Assembly (NCBI RefSeq): GCF_900184945.1
Contig: NZ_FXYF01000013.1
Coordinates: forward strand, 62,001 to 126,000
Origin: Antarctobacter aquimaris
GTDB lineage: Bacteria > Pseudomonadota > Alphaproteobacteria > Rhodobacterales > Rhodobacteraceae
DNA length: 64,000 nucleotides
Direction: 5' to 3'
Each line of letters begins with the position of its first letter. Within the stretch, counting starts at the first letter, position 1. The notes beneath the pieces were generated by a model. The model did not search any database, had not been told where the DNA came from, and saw nothing but the letters and a program-made list of their open reading frames with translations. A program made the position numbers and the translations under genes. Shown here piece after piece: positions 26,343 to 35,741 of this stretch.

Positions 26343-27809
26343 TCAGGTCCTGGAGTTTCCCGACAGCGCGCCCTTGCCGTGCCCCGACATGCCGCCGCTG
26401 ACTTCTTCGGTCGACTCGTCCGACAGGTGCTCGGGCAGCACAAGGTTCAGCACGATGGCGATCAGCGCTGAAGGCAGGATGCCCGACGAGCCGAGGATGC
26501 GCAGCGTCTCGGGCAGGTGCTGGAGCGCGTTGGCCGCGCCCGGCGCGGTGTTCATCACCTCCAGTTGCAGCCCCAGGCCAACCGACAGCGCCACCGCAAA
26601 GATCACCATGTTGCGCCGGTTCCAGACCACGTCCGACAGCATCGAGATGCCTGCCGCGACCACCATGCCGAACATCACGATCACGCCGCCGCCCAGCACC
26701 TCGATGGGCACCGTGCGGATCACCCCGCCGACCTTGGGCACCAGCCCGCAGACGATCAGGAAGATCGCGCCGATGGTCACGACATGGCGGCTCATGACGC
26801 CGGTCATGGCGATCAGGCCGACGTTCTGGCTGAACGAGGTGTTGGGAAAGCCGCCGAAGATGCCCGCGACGGCGGTGCCGAGGCCGTCAGCGTAGGTCGC
26901 GCCCTGGATCTCCTTGTCGGTCGCCTCGCGGCCCGCGCCGCCCTTGGTGATCCCGGACACGTCGCCCACCGTTTCCACCGCCGAGACGAAGGCCATCAGG
27001 CAGAAACCGATGATCGCCGCGATGGAGAATTCAAAGCCGTACTTGAACGGCATCGGCAGGGCAAAGGCGGCTGAGCGTTCCCAGGAGCCGGTGATCGCGT
27101 CCAGCGGCAGCTTGCCGATCACGATGCAGTAGACATAGCCGACAAGGATGCCCACCAGCACCGCCGAAACCGCCAGCATGCCGCGGGCAAAGAACTTCAG
27201 CCCCAGCGTGACAAAGACCACGATCAGCGCGACCGACCAGCTTTGCAGCGATCCGTAGGCGTCCGAGCCCGACGCCTTGGCCGGCACGCCGCCGGCGGCG
27301 TATTCGATCCCCACCTTGACCAGCGCAAGGCCGATCATCGTCACCACGAGGCCGGTCACCAGCGGCGGCAAGGCAAAACGGATCTTGCCGATCACCGTGC
27401 CCAGCAGAGCGTGAAAGATGCCGCCGATCACCACGCCGCCGAACAGCGCGGCCAGCCCGTCCACGCCCTTGCCCGCCACCAGCGGGATCATGATCGGGAT
27501 GAAGGCAAAGGAGGTGCCCTGCACGATCGGCAGCGCCGCGCCCACCGGGCCGATGGTGATTGTCTGCAACAATGTCGCCACCCCGGCGAACAGCATCGAC
27601 ATCTGGATCAGGTACAGCAGTTCCGGGAAATCCGGGCTGTTCGAGCCAAAGCCGAAGCCCGCCGCGCCCGCGACGATGATCGCCGGCGTGACGTTCGACA
27701 CGAACATCGCCAGCACGTGCTGGATGCCCAGCGGTATGGCGCGGTGCAGCGCCGGGGTATAGTCCGGGTCGCGCAGCTGCTCTGGCGTCCCGATGGATGA
27801 CATGGTCAT
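26343..27809 (-). CDS. NCS2 nucleobase:cation symporter (uric acid/xanthine permease)
   Basis: Proton-coupled purine importer, 488 residues with about 14 membrane helices. The core shows [16 protein letters not shown], the helix-8 acidic [21 protein letters not shown] and the family motif [14 protein letters not shown]. The ETVGD/NVGLI pattern fits the UacT/XanQ branch that takes urate or xanthine. The ATG at 27809 has GGGAGG 6 nt upstream. It lies 69 nt downstream of puuE-uraD, so both are probably transcribed together, consistent with urate or allantoin-precursor uptake. Confidence 0.92.
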   Translation of the reverse strand: MTMSSIGTPEQLRDPDYTPALHRAIPLGIQHVLAMFVSNVTPAIIVAGAAGFGFGSNSPDFPELLYLIQMSMLFAGVATLLQTITIGPVGAALPIVQGTSFAFIPIMIPLVAGKGVDGLAALFGGVVIGGIFHALLGTVIGKIRFALPPLVTGLVVTMIGLALVKVGIEYAAGGVPAKASGSDAYGSLQSWSVALIVVFVTLGLKFFARGMLAVSAVLVGILVGYVYCIVIGKLPLDAITGSWERSAAFALPMPFKYGFEFSIAAIIGFCLMAFVSAVETVGDVSGITKGGAGREATDKEIQGATYADGLGTAVAGIFGGFPNTSFSQNVGLIAMTGVMSRHVVTIGAIFLIVCGLVPKVGGVIRTVPIEVLGGGVIVMFGMVVAAGISMLSDVVWNRRNMVIFAVALSVGLGLQLEVMNTAPGAANALQHLPETLRILGSSGILPSALIAIVLNLVLPEHLSDESTEEVSGGMSGHGKGALSGNSRT

Positions 27810-27878
27810 TGTGGTTCCTCCCGTTTTTCTCTTGTCTCGCGCCCTGCACGGCGGGCGATGGCCTTGCCGGTCGCGGCG

Positions 27879-29291
27879 TCAGGCGCCGAACATGTCGGCC
27901 AGGCGCAATTCGGCGATGCGTTCGACCTGGCGGCAGGCCTCGGCGAATTCGGTGTCGCGGTCGTTCTCCAGGCGGCGCTGGAAGGCCGCGAGGATCGACG
28001 CCTGCGTGTTGTCCCGCACCGCGATGATGAAGGGAAAGCCGAAGCGCGCGGCATACGCGTCGTTGAGGCGGGTAAATTCGCCGCGCATCTCGTCCGTCAG
28101 CGCGTCCAGCCCGACCGAGGCCTGCTCGGCCGTCGACTCCGCTGTCAGGCGCTGCGCCTGTGCCAGTTTCCCGGCCAGGTCCGGGTGCGCGCGCAGGACT
28201 TCCATCCGCCGCTCGGGGGGGGCCGCACGGAACACCCGCGCCAGCGCCGAATGCACCCCCGTGGCGGTGTCATGCGTCGGCCCCAGGTCCAGGTCCCAGG
28301 CGCCCTCGGCCACCCAGGGCGAATGTTCAAAGACACCGCCGTAGGCGCGGACAAAGGTCTCGCGGTCCATGTCCGACGGGCGCAAGCGCGTCACCGGCGG
28401 ATGCCGCTGCGCCCAGTGCTGCGCGATCTCCAGCCGGGTGGCGAACCAGACGCCGTCGTGCCCGCGCATGTGGTCCAGCGCCCGTTTCAGCGCCAGCGCC
28501 CGGCCCGGGCGGCCGATCAGCCGGCAGTGCAGCCCGATCGACAGCATCCTGGGCGCGCCGTCACAGCCTTCGGCATAGAGCATGTCGAAACTGTCGCGGA
28601 GCAACCGTTCGAACTGCGCGCCCTCGGCGAATCCCGCCTGTATGGCAAAGCGCATGTCGTTGCAGTCCATCGTGTAGGGCACGATCAGCTGGTCCCGGTC
28701 GCCCAGGCGCATCCAGTAAGGCAGATCGTCGGCATAGCTGTCGGCGACATAGGCAAACTGCCCGGTCTCGGCCGCCAGCCGCACCGTGTTCATCGAGCAG
28801 CGCCCGGTGTACCAGCCGCGCGGCGCCTCGCCCGTCACCAGCGCATGCAGGCGGATCGCCTCGGCGATCTGGGCGCGCTCTTCGGCCTCGGGCATGTCCT
28901 TGTGCTCGATCCACTTCAGCCCGTGGCTGGCGATCTCCCAGCCCGCGGCCTGCATCGCCTTGACCTGCTCGGGCGCCCGCGCCAGCGCGGTGGCCACGCC
29001 GTAGACCGTGACCGGCAGATCCTTCAGCAGCCGGTGCACCCGCCAGAACCCGGCCCGCGCGCCGTATTCGTAGAGCGATTCCATGTTCCAGTGCCGCTGC
29101 CCGTGCCAGGGCTGCGCACCGGTGATCTCGGACAGAAAGGCCTCGGAGGCGGCATCGCCATGCAGCACGTTGTTTTCGCCGCCTTCCTCGTAGTTCAGCA
29201 CGATCTGCACGGCGATCTTTGCCCCGCCCGGCCAGTCCGCCGCCGGCGGCTGCGCACCATGGCCCGTCAAGTCCCGTGGATACCTGTTCAC
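27879..29291 (-). CDS. puuE: Allantoinase PuuE / OHCU decarboxylase UraD fusion
   Basis: Bifunctional purine enzyme of 470 residues. Residues about 1-300 are a polysaccharide-deacetylase-fold allantoinase of the PuuE type ([37 protein letters not shown]). Residues about 305-470 are a 2-oxo-4-hydroxy-4-carboxy-5-ureidoimidazoline decarboxylase with the HPDLAGK active-site motif near 367 and a helical C-terminus. The start is GTG at 29291 with GGGAGG 6 nt upstream; an ATG 60 nt higher adds residues absent from the family. Divergent from uraH over 147 nt. Confidence 0.93.
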   Translation of the reverse strand: MNRYPRDLTGHGAQPPAADWPGGAKIAVQIVLNYEEGGENNVLHGDAASEAFLSEITGAQPWHGQRHWNMESLYEYGARAGFWRVHRLLKDLPVTVYGVATALARAPEQVKAMQAAGWEIASHGLKWIEHKDMPEAEERAQIAEAIRLHALVTGEAPRGWYTGRCSMNTVRLAAETGQFAYVADSYADDLPYWMRLGDRDQLIVPYTMDCNDMRFAIQAGFAEGAQFERLLRDSFDMLYAEGCDGAPRMLSIGLHCRLIGRPGRALALKRALDHMRGHDGVWFATRLEIAQHWAQRHPPVTRLRPSDMDRETFVRAYGGVFEHSPWVAEGAWDLDLGPTHDTATGVHSALARVFRAAPPERRMEVLRAHPDLAGKLAQAQRLTAESTAEQASVGLDALTDEMRGEFTRLNDAYAARFGFPFIIAVRDNTQASILAAFQRRLENDRDTEFAEACRQVERIAELRLADMFGA

Positions 29292-29346
29292 CCTGACCCT
29301 CCCGTCGCGTCGGGGCTCTTTGTAATCCAGAATAATCCCGGAGTTT

Positions 29347-29363
29347 TTCAAATTGTTTTTGAA
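29347..29363. promoter_or_regulatory. Palindrome TTCAAA-N5-TTTGAA between puuE-uraD and uraH
   Basis: Perfect 6-bp arms around TTGTT, roughly mid-way in the 147-nt divergent promoter region and in its most AT-rich part. It could be the operator shared by both transcripts; the nearby LysR protein is the obvious candidate regulator. Confidence 0.45.
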
Positions 29364-29438
29364 GCTGCCTCAAGCACGCAACATTGGACGCCGGCATCCG
29401 TTCGCGGGATAAGGAAGGCCAGAGATCAGGAGACGACC

Positions 29439-29795
29439 ATGGCAGGCTATCTGACGACCCACGTTCTGGACACCGCGCGCGGCTGCCCGGCCGAAGGCAT
29501 CCGCATCGCGCTGTATCGCGTGTCGGGCAATTCGCACAAGATGATCGCCGAGACGGTGACCAACGCCGACGGCCGCACCGATGCGCCGATCCTGCCGCAG
29601 ACGGCCTACAAGACCGGCACCTACGAACTGGTGTTTTTTGCCGGCGACTACCTGCGCGCTACCGGGCAGGTCAGCGAAGAGATCCTGTTTCTGGACCAGG
29701 TGCCGATCCGCTTTGGCATGAACGACGCCGAGGCGCATTACCACGTGCCGCTGCTGCTGTCGCCTTACGGCTATTCCACCTACCGGGGCAGCTGA
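29439..29795 (+). CDS. uraH: 5-hydroxyisourate hydrolase (transthyretin-like)
   Basis: Homotetrameric enzyme that opens 5-hydroxyisourate, the product of urate oxidation, to OHCU. The 118-residue length fits the family. Signature elements are present: [14 protein letters not shown] at the N-terminus, a central arginine/histidine pair, and the C-terminal YRGS tetrapeptide. The start has CAGGAG 7 nt upstream. Its last 16 nt overlap the 3' end of the convergent LysR gene. Confidence 0.95.
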   Translation: MAGYLTTHVLDTARGCPAEGIRIALYRVSGNSHKMIAETVTNADGRTDAPILPQTAYKTGTYELVFFAGDYLRATGQVSEEILFLDQVPIRFGMNDAEAHYHVPLLLSPYGYSTYRGS

Positions 29796-30712
29796 CCGGC
29801 GCGGTCCGCCGCCTTGACCACCGTTTCGATCTGCTCGATCATCCAGTCCATGAACAGGCGCGTCTTGGGGTCCTGCCGACGACGGTGGGTGAACAGGCAC
29901 GCCATCTGGATCGGCTCGGGCGGAGTGTCCAGTGCCACCGGCACCAGCCGCCCGGTCTGGAGGTACTCGGCCACCTCGAACACCGGTTTCAGCGCGATGC
30001 CGTGCCCGGCCAGCGCCCAGTCGGTCAGCACGTCGCCGTCATCGGATTCGTAGCGCCCCGCGACGCGAAAGCGCCGCACGCCCTCGGGCGTCACCAGCCG
30101 CCACTGGAATTCCGTCGCGCCGGGAAAGCGCAGGTTCAGGCATTCGTGCCCGTCCTTGACCAGATCCTCGCCAGTCTCCGGCATCCCGCGGTCCGCGATG
30201 TAGGCGGGCGAGGCGCAGAGCACCCGCGCCACGTCGGCGATCTTGCGAATCCGCAGCGTGCTGTCCTCGGGCTGGCCGAGGAAGAACGCCAGGTCCAGCC
30301 CCTCGGTCGTCAGGTCCACCTTGCGGTCGGTCAGGCGCAGGCGCACGCTGACCTCCGGGTAGGCCGCCAGGAAGCCCGGCACCTGCGGCGCGATCAGCCG
30401 CCGCCCCACCCCCAGCGGAGCCGCCACGAACAGCGCGCCCTTGGGGTTTTCGGTGATGTCGACCACCTGCGCCTCGGCCTCCTCGACCGCCTCCAGCACC
30501 GCGCAGGCGCCACCGTAGAACGCCTTGCCCTGCTCTGTCGGGGTCAGGTTGCGCGTGGTGCGCTGGAACAGCCGCACGCTGAGATGTTCCTCAAGCTGCG
30601 AGATCCGGGCCGAGGTCACGGCCGGCGAAATGCGCAGGTCGCGCCCCGCGGCGGACATGCTGCCCAGTTCGTAGACACGCACAAAGGTTCGGATATTCTC
30701 GAGATAGGACAT
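29780..30712 (-). CDS. LysR family transcriptional regulator of the purine cluster
   Basis: The 310-residue protein has an N-terminal winged helix ([17 protein letters not shown], then [21 protein letters not shown]) and a periplasmic-binding-like effector domain. The ATG at 30712 gives the family length; open sequence further up is not used. It is divergent from puuD over 100 nt, the classic LysR arrangement, which suggests that it controls urate oxidation. Its stop overlaps the uraH 3' end by 16 nt. The effector is unknown. Confidence 0.9.
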   Translation of the reverse strand: MSYLENIRTFVRVYELGSMSAAGRDLRISPAVTSARISQLEEHLSVRLFQRTTRNLTPTEQGKAFYGGACAVLEAVEEAEAQVVDITENPKGALFVAAPLGVGRRLIAPQVPGFLAAYPEVSVRLRLTDRKVDLTTEGLDLAFFLGQPEDSTLRIRKIADVARVLCASPAYIADRGMPETGEDLVKDGHECLNLRFPGATEFQWRLVTPEGVRRFRVAGRYESDDGDVLTDWALAGHGIALKPVFEVAEYLQTGRLVPVALDTPPEPIQMACLFTHRRRQDPKTRLFMDWMIEQIETVVKAADRAGQLPR

Positions 30713-30714
30713 TC

Positions 30715-30729
30715 TTCGGAAATTTTTGA
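30715..30729. promoter_or_regulatory. TTC-N6/7-TTTTTGA-like element just upstream of lysR
   Basis: TTCGGAAATTTTTGA, in the lysR-puuD gap, resembles the puuE/uraH element TTCAAATTGTTTTTGA (same ends, internal spacing one nt shorter). It may be a degenerate binding site for the same regulator. Confidence 0.25.
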
Positions 30730-30812
30730 TGCAGCCTTGCCTTTGCACTGGATAGCAGAACAATCCTGCGCGGCATAGGGTGCTGCGCAGGCAGACAGAC
30801 CGGAGGGACGCC

Positions 30813-32045
30813 ATGTATGATTTCGCAGTTCTTTGGGAGTGGATCGCCTTCGCCGTGCGCTGGCTGCACGTGATCACGGCGATCGCCTGGATCGGCTCGT
30901 CCTTCTATTTCATCGCCCTGGACCTGGGTCTGCGCAAGGCGGCGGACCTGCCGGCCGGCGCGCATGGCGAGGAATGGCAGGTGCATGGCGGCGGCTTCTA
31001 CCACATCCGCAAGTACCTGGTCGCCCCGGCCGAGATGCCGGACCACCTGACCTGGTTCAAATGGGAAAGCTATTCGACCTGGCTGTCCGGCGCGGCGCTG
31101 TTGATGATCGTCTACTGGGTCGGCGGTGAGCTGTTCCTGCTCGACCCGTCCAAGGCGGAGCTTGCGCTGTGGCAGGGCATCGCCATTTCGGCCGCGACGA
31201 TCGCCGTGGGCTGGCTGCTGTACGACACGCTGTGCAAGTCCACGCTGGGCGATCATCCGACGCTGATGATGGTTGTCCTCTTTGCCATCATCGTGGTGAT
31301 GAGCTGGGGTCTGAACCAGGTCTTTACCGGACGCGCGGCGCTGTTGCACCTTGGCGCCTTCACGGCGACGATCATGACGGCCAACGTCTTCTTCATCATC
31401 ATGCCGAACCAGCGTGTCGTGGTGAAGGACCTTCAGGAGGGCCGCACGCCGGACCCGAAGTACGGCAAGATTGCCAAGCTGCGCTCGACCCACAACAACT
31501 ACCTGACGCTGCCGGTCGTCTTCCTGATGCTGTCGAACCACTACCCGCTGGCCTTTGCCACCGATTACGCCTGGATCATCGCCTGCCTGGTGTTCCTGAT
31601 GGGTGTCACCATCCGGCATTTCTTCAACTCGATGCACGCGCGCAAGGGCCAGCCTTACTGGACCTGGGCCGTCACCGTGATCCTGTTCATCCTGATCGCC
31701 TGGCTGTCGAGCGTGCCGATGCGCGAAACCTACGACGAAGCCGCCGCGCGGCCCCTCACCCCCTACGAGCAGGTCTTTGCCTCGGCCGAGAGTTTCCCCG
31801 ACGCCTATGACGCCGTGGTGGGCAACTGTTCGATGTGCCACGCGCGCGAACCCGTCTGGCCGGGCCTGCTCTGGCCGCCCAAGGGCGTGGTGCTGGAGAC
31901 CGAGGGCGATGTCGCGCGCCACGCCGACCAGATCTACGTGCAGGCGGGCCTGAGCCACGCCATGCCGCCCCCCGGAGCCCAACTGCCGATGGACGGTGAG
32001 ACCCGTGCGCTGCTTGTGGCGTGGTATCGCGAAGCGACGCGGTAA
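30813..32045 (+). CDS. puuD: Urate hydroxylase PuuD with C-terminal cytochrome c domain
   Basis: Membrane-bound urate oxidase that sends electrons to a fused cytochrome c instead of oxygen. The 410-residue protein begins with transmembrane helices containing the RWLHVITAIAWIGSSFYF segment and ends in a cytochrome domain with CSMCH near residues 339-343 and a later methionine (HAMPPP) as probable axial ligand. The ATG at 30813 has GGAGGGACGCC upstream. It supplies 5-hydroxyisourate to UraH and lies divergent from the LysR gene. Confidence 0.95.
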   Translation: MYDFAVLWEWIAFAVRWLHVITAIAWIGSSFYFIALDLGLRKAADLPAGAHGEEWQVHGGGFYHIRKYLVAPAEMPDHLTWFKWESYSTWLSGAALLMIVYWVGGELFLLDPSKAELALWQGIAISAATIAVGWLLYDTLCKSTLGDHPTLMMVVLFAIIVVMSWGLNQVFTGRAALLHLGAFTATIMTANVFFIIMPNQRVVVKDLQEGRTPDPKYGKIAKLRSTHNNYLTLPVVFLMLSNHYPLAFATDYAWIIACLVFLMGVTIRHFFNSMHARKGQPYWTWAVTVILFILIAWLSSVPMRETYDEAAARPLTPYEQVFASAESFPDAYDAVVGNCSMCHAREPVWPGLLWPPKGVVLETEGDVARHADQIYVQAGLSHAMPPPGAQLPMDGETRALLVAWYREATR

Positions 32046-32084
32046 GGCGACAACAACCCCATGCCTTGGCACGGGCGTCAGCCC

Positions 32085-32217
32085 GGGCCGCGCCCGACCC
32101 TCCCCCCGGGAGGGCGCTTTGTCGTTGTCTTGCCCAACCCGACCGTCTTTCAGGCCTTGAAGAGTCACACAGGGCTCAAACGACTTGAATGCGCCCTCCC
32201 AGGCTCGGGCGCGGCCC
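32085..32217. repeat. 133-bp element with long inverted terminal arms, MITE- or REP-like
   Basis: The left arm (32085-32117) begins GGGCCGCGCCCG and ends GGGAGGGCGC. The right arm (32191-32217) is its reverse complement with a few internal bases missing and one substitution. About 73 nt lie between the arms. It fills the gap between puuD and the convergent FAD oxidase gene. No transposase is present. It might also act as a bidirectional terminator. Confidence 0.65.
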
Positions 32218-32233
32218 TTCGCACCAGGCCGAC

Positions 32234-33328
32234 CTACCCGTCAAACCGCGCCGGGCTCAGCGCCGCCAGCAGCGCCGCATCCACCGCCGCGCCGCCGCCG
32301 GCGACCAGCCGCCGGGTGATCGCCGCCAGCGCGGGCGCGGTCTGCACGCCGTAGCCGCCCTGCCCCGCCAGCCAGAAAAAGCCCTGTGCCTCCGGCGCGA
32401 ACCCTACCACGGGCGTCCGATCTGGCACGAAGCTGCGCAGCCCGGCCCAGCTGTGCGAGGGGCGCACCAGAGGCACATCCACCATCTGCGAAAACCGGTC
32501 CAGCCCCTCGGCCAGCACCATGTCGTCGGGCCAGGCGTCCTGCGGGTCTACCGGGTCCTCGTCGGCCGGGGAGATCATCAGCCGCGCGCCTTCGGGTTTG
32601 GCATACCAGTCGTCGGCCGCCGAGGCGAACAGCGGCCAGCCCGTGCTGTCGACCTCCGCAGGCAGCGCCATCATCACCGCCGAGCGGCGCAACGGCTGCA
32701 AGCCCACGCGCGCCACCCCGGCCATTTCCGCGACAACTTCGGCCCAGGCACCCGCCGCGTTGACCAGCACCGGCGCCTCAAACGCGCCCTGCGCTGTCTC
32801 CACCCGCCAGGCCCCGCCCCGCCGCGCGATGGCCTGCACCCGCTGGCCGGTCTCGATCCGCCCGCCGCGCCCGCGCAACAGCCGCGCATAGCCCTGCAAA
32901 AGCCGGTCCACGTCGATGTCCAGCGCCTGCGGTTCCAGCACCGCTGCGGCGATCCGGTCGCGCCGCAGCACGGGGACCAGCGCGCAGGCCTCCCCTGCCG
33001 TCAGCCTTTGCAGCCCGGTGCTGCCCTCGACATAGGCCTCCAGCGCAGCCAGCGCGCTTTCGTCCGCCAGCAGCAATTCGCCCCGCGGCGACAGCACGGT
33101 GTCGCCCAACAATCCCCCGCTCAACTCTGGCAGCGCCAGCTGGTTCAGCGCCCGCAGCGTGGCATTGCCGTAGTTCAGGATGAAGACCGCCGCGCTGCGC
33201 CCGGTCGAATGGTAGCCGATCTGCGGCTCGGCCTCGAGCACCACAACGGATGCATCCCGCGCCAGTTCGGCCGCCGCGCTGATCCCGGCAATGCCGCCGC
33301 CGATGACGAGGACCTCTGCCGTGTTCAC
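32234..33328 (-). CDS. FAD-dependent amine/D-amino acid oxidase family protein
   Basis: DAO-fold flavoprotein of 364 residues. The dinucleotide motif is VIGGGIAGISAAAELA at residues 8-23, and the second FAD contact is WLAGQGGYGVQTAP near residue 325. The family oxidises secondary or primary amines of amino acids (glycine, sarcosine, D-amino acids). The start is GTG at 33328, giving a 4-nt GTGA overlap with the upstream gene. Last gene of the six-gene operon. The probable job is oxidation of an amine freed by the deacetylase; substrate unknown. Confidence 0.85.
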   Translation of the reverse strand: MNTAEVLVIGGGIAGISAAAELARDASVVVLEAEPQIGYHSTGRSAAVFILNYGNATLRALNQLALPELSGGLLGDTVLSPRGELLLADESALAALEAYVEGSTGLQRLTAGEACALVPVLRRDRIAAAVLEPQALDIDVDRLLQGYARLLRGRGGRIETGQRVQAIARRGGAWRVETAQGAFEAPVLVNAAGAWAEVVAEMAGVARVGLQPLRRSAVMMALPAEVDSTGWPLFASAADDWYAKPEGARLMISPADEDPVDPQDAWPDDMVLAEGLDRFSQMVDVPLVRPSHSWAGLRSFVPDRTPVVGFAPEAQGFFWLAGQGGYGVQTAPALAAITRRLVAGGGAAVDAALLAALSPARFDG

Positions 33329-34347
33329 GCCGACTGAACCCCGCTCAGAAAGCTGGCCAGGTTGTCGCCCAGCGCATCGCAGAGATAGCCGCCCTCTTGC
33401 ACCATGAGCATGGGCAGCCCCAGCCCGGCAATGGCCGCGCCGATGCGGGCAAAGCCGGGGGTGGTGATCGCCAGCCCCTGGAACGGGTCGCCCGCGTAGG
33501 CGTCCAGGCCCAAGGCCACCACCAGCGCGGTGCAGCCAAAGGCGCGGATACGGGCCAGCGCCACCTCCAGTTCCTGGAGGTAGTCCGCATCGCCCATGCC
33601 GCGCGGCAGGGGCAGGTTCAGGTTCGCCCCCAGCCCCGGGCCTTCGCCCCGTTCGTGCGCATGGCCCCAGAAGAACGGGTAGAAGCGCGCCGGATCGGCG
33701 TGCAGGGACACGGTCAGCACGTCGCCCCGCGCGTAAAAGATGCCTTGCGTGCCGTTGCCATGGTGCACGTCCACGTCCAGAACGGCGACGCGGTATCCGG
33801 CGGCGCGCAGCCGTTCGGCGGCAATGGCGGAATTGTTGAGAAAACAGAAGCCGCCCGCGAGATCACCATAGGCATGGTGCCCCGGCGGGCGTGACAGGAC
33901 ATAGGCCGCGCGCGCGCCCTCCGCCAAGGCATCCGCCCCGGCGATGGCGCTCTGCGCCGACCAGTAGGCCGCCTCCCAGGTGCCTGAACCGATCGGACAG
34001 GCAGTATCGGCCTGGTGCCAGCCCGCCTGCCCCACGGCCGATTTGGGATAGCTGTCGGTCCGGTTGGCGGGGTGGATGTTGGGGATCACCTCGGCCCCCG
34101 CGCCCTCGGTCCGCGACCAGCGGGTATGGATCGTCTGGAGGAACACCAGGTATTCGGCGGTATGGATCGCCGCGATCGGCCCGATCCCGGCATCCTCCGG
34201 CGCCTCGAAGACGCACCCCGCCGCCTGCGCCCCGGCACGCAGCCGGGCGATGCGTTCGGGCTGCTCGGGGTTGGGCAATACCGCACCGTTGGCCATGAAG
34301 TGCTGCGGATCGTGCGCCCACTGGCGATCATCGAAATAGGCTTTCAT
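33325..34347 (-). CDS. Acetylpolyamine amidohydrolase / histone deacetylase family
   Basis: Zinc hydrolase of 340 residues that removes acetyl groups from amines in the cytosol. The active-site pair RPPGHHAYGD lies near residue 155, zinc ligands in LDVDVHHGNGTQ near residue 188 and the third ligand in LGLDAYAGDP near residue 275. The SYPKSAVGQAG loop is of the kind seen in bacterial acetylpolyamine amidohydrolases. It overlaps the GNAT stop by 4 nt and the FAD oxidase start by 4 nt, so all are translationally coupled. Confidence 0.9.
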   Translation of the reverse strand: MKAYFDDRQWAHDPQHFMANGAVLPNPEQPERIARLRAGAQAAGCVFEAPEDAGIGPIAAIHTAEYLVFLQTIHTRWSRTEGAGAEVIPNIHPANRTDSYPKSAVGQAGWHQADTACPIGSGTWEAAYWSAQSAIAGADALAEGARAAYVLSRPPGHHAYGDLAGGFCFLNNSAIAAERLRAAGYRVAVLDVDVHHGNGTQGIFYARGDVLTVSLHADPARFYPFFWGHAHERGEGPGLGANLNLPLPRGMGDADYLQELEVALARIRAFGCTALVVALGLDAYAGDPFQGLAITTPGFARIGAAIAGLGLPMLMVQEGGYLCDALGDNLASFLSGVQSA

Positions 34348-34805
34348 CTTTCCTCCCTCAGCGCGTCCAGCGCCGTGCCAGTCATGAACAGCATGCCCTC
34401 GCCCGGCTTGGGCGCAAACCCCAGCCGCGCGTAAAAGCGCGCCGCACCGGGGCTGTCGTCGTAGACCGCGACGCGCAGGAACCGCGCCCCGCCGTGCCGC
34501 GCCACCTCGGCCAGCAGCGCCCTGCCCAGCCCGGTGCCGCGCCGCGCCGCCGACACCCAGAGGTCCGAGACATAGGCCCCCGGCCCGCCCAGGCTGGTGG
34601 ACATGAGCGGCGAGAACAGCACCACGCCCCCCACAGCGTCCCCGTCAGCGGCGACCAGCCCCCGGCAGGCGGGGCGCGGCCCGAACAGCCCCGCGCGCAG
34701 CGCCCCGGAGGTCAGCGCATAGGCATCGCCCAGGTCATCCGCCAGCGCGCGCAATCCCTGCTCCAGCAGCGGCAGCGTCGCAGGCGTGACCTCGTCGATG
34801 CGCAT
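34344..34805 (-). CDS. GNAT family N-acetyltransferase
   Basis: The 153-residue protein has the GNAT core: YVSDLWVSAARRGTGLGRALL (motif A, acetyl-CoA pyrophosphate loop, about residues 80-100) and SPGAARFYARLGFAP (motif B). The ATG at 34805 shares one base with the upstream stop (TGATG). Finding an acetyltransferase beside an acetylamine deacetylase suggests an acetylated intermediate or protection of an amine group. The substrate is unknown. Confidence 0.87.
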   Translation of the reverse strand: MRIDEVTPATLPLLEQGLRALADDLGDAYALTSGALRAGLFGPRPACRGLVAADGDAVGGVVLFSPLMSTSLGGPGAYVSDLWVSAARRGTGLGRALLAEVARHGGARFLRVAVYDDSPGAARFYARLGFAPKPGEGMLFMTGTALDALREER

Positions 34806-35731
34806 CAGATCGCCGTCCGGTCGGCGCCCTTCAGCCCCAGCATGGCGCGTGCCTCGGCCGGGGTGGCGATCTCGTGCCCCATCTCCTCCAGCAGGCCCCG
34901 GATGGTGCGCACCTGCTCGGCGTTGCTCTCGGCCAGCTCGCCCTTGGTCCTGTAGAGGTTGTCCTCCAGCCCGACGCGCACATGCCCGCCACGCCGCGCC
35001 CCGCGCAGCGCCATCGGCACCTGGTGCCGCCCCGCCGCCAGCACGGAAAACAGCGTGTCCTCGCCCAGCAGCTTGTCCTTGAGCGCGATCATGTGGTCCA
35101 GCGTGTCCGGGTCCGCGCCCATGCCGCCCAGCACGCCAAAGACGAACTGCACGAAGATCGGCCGCTGCACCAGGCCCCGGTCGACGAAGTGCCGCAGCAT
35201 GTAGAGGTGGCTGATGTCGTAGCACTCGAACTCGAAGCGCGCGCGGCGCTCCTGCCCCATGCGGCTGAGGATGCCGGCGATGTCGCGCGGCGTGTTCTTG
35301 AACACCAGGTCGTCGGAGCCCTGAAGGAAGGGCAGTTCCCAGTCGAACAGCCACTCGCGCGGTTTGTCCGCCATGGGGTAGAGCGCAAAGTTCATCGACC
35401 CCATGTTGAGCGAGCACATTTCCGGCTCAAACGTCAGCGCGGCGCGCAGGCGGTCGTCCAGCGTCATGATGGCGCTGCCGCCGGTGGTCAGGTTGATCAC
35501 CGCGTCACAGCCCTGCGCGATCATCGGCAGGAAGGCGCGGAAATGCTCGGGGTCGCCCGAGGGATGACCGTTCTGCGGATCGCGCGCGTGCAGGTGAAGG
35601 ATCGTCGCGCCCGCTTCGGCCGCGCCGATGGCCTGCGCGGCGATGTCCTCGGGCCGCCACGGCAGGTAAGGCGACATCGACGGTGTGTGGATCGAGCCGG
35701 TGATCGCGCAGGAGATGATGGTCTTGGGCAT
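34805..35731 (-). CDS. BKACE family beta-keto acid cleavage enzyme (DUF849)
   Basis: Zinc-dependent TIM-barrel enzyme that reacts a beta-keto acid with acetyl-CoA to give acetoacetate and a new acyl-CoA; the founding member is 3-keto-5-aminohexanoate cleavage enzyme of lysine fermentation. The 308-residue protein shows the metal motif HLHARDP near residue 45, the NLTTGGS loop, and the conserved glutamate in VGLEDNLY near residue 255. The ATG at 35731 has AAGGATCC upstream; a longer N-terminus is unlikely. It lies 10 nt after the aminotransferase. Confidence 0.92.
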   Translation of the reverse strand: MPKTIISCAITGSIHTPSMSPYLPWRPEDIAAQAIGAAEAGATILHLHARDPQNGHPSGDPEHFRAFLPMIAQGCDAVINLTTGGSAIMTLDDRLRAALTFEPEMCSLNMGSMNFALYPMADKPREWLFDWELPFLQGSDDLVFKNTPRDIAGILSRMGQERRARFEFECYDISHLYMLRHFVDRGLVQRPIFVQFVFGVLGGMGADPDTLDHMIALKDKLLGEDTLFSVLAAGRHQVPMALRGARRGGHVRVGLEDNLYRTKGELAESNAEQVRTIRGLLEEMGHEIATPAEARAMLGLKGADRTAI

Positions 35732-35741
35732 GGCGGATCCT

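Noticed and set aside
27858-29438. Plus-strand open frame leading into uraH
   Set aside because: Antisense to the puuE-uraD gene; uraH homology begins exactly at the ATG at 29439 with its own ribosome site.
34806-35417. Long N-terminal extension of the GNAT protein
   Set aside because: The extra part is an out-of-frame reading of the BKACE gene; the ATG at 34805 sits in a TGATG junction and starts the GNAT fold.
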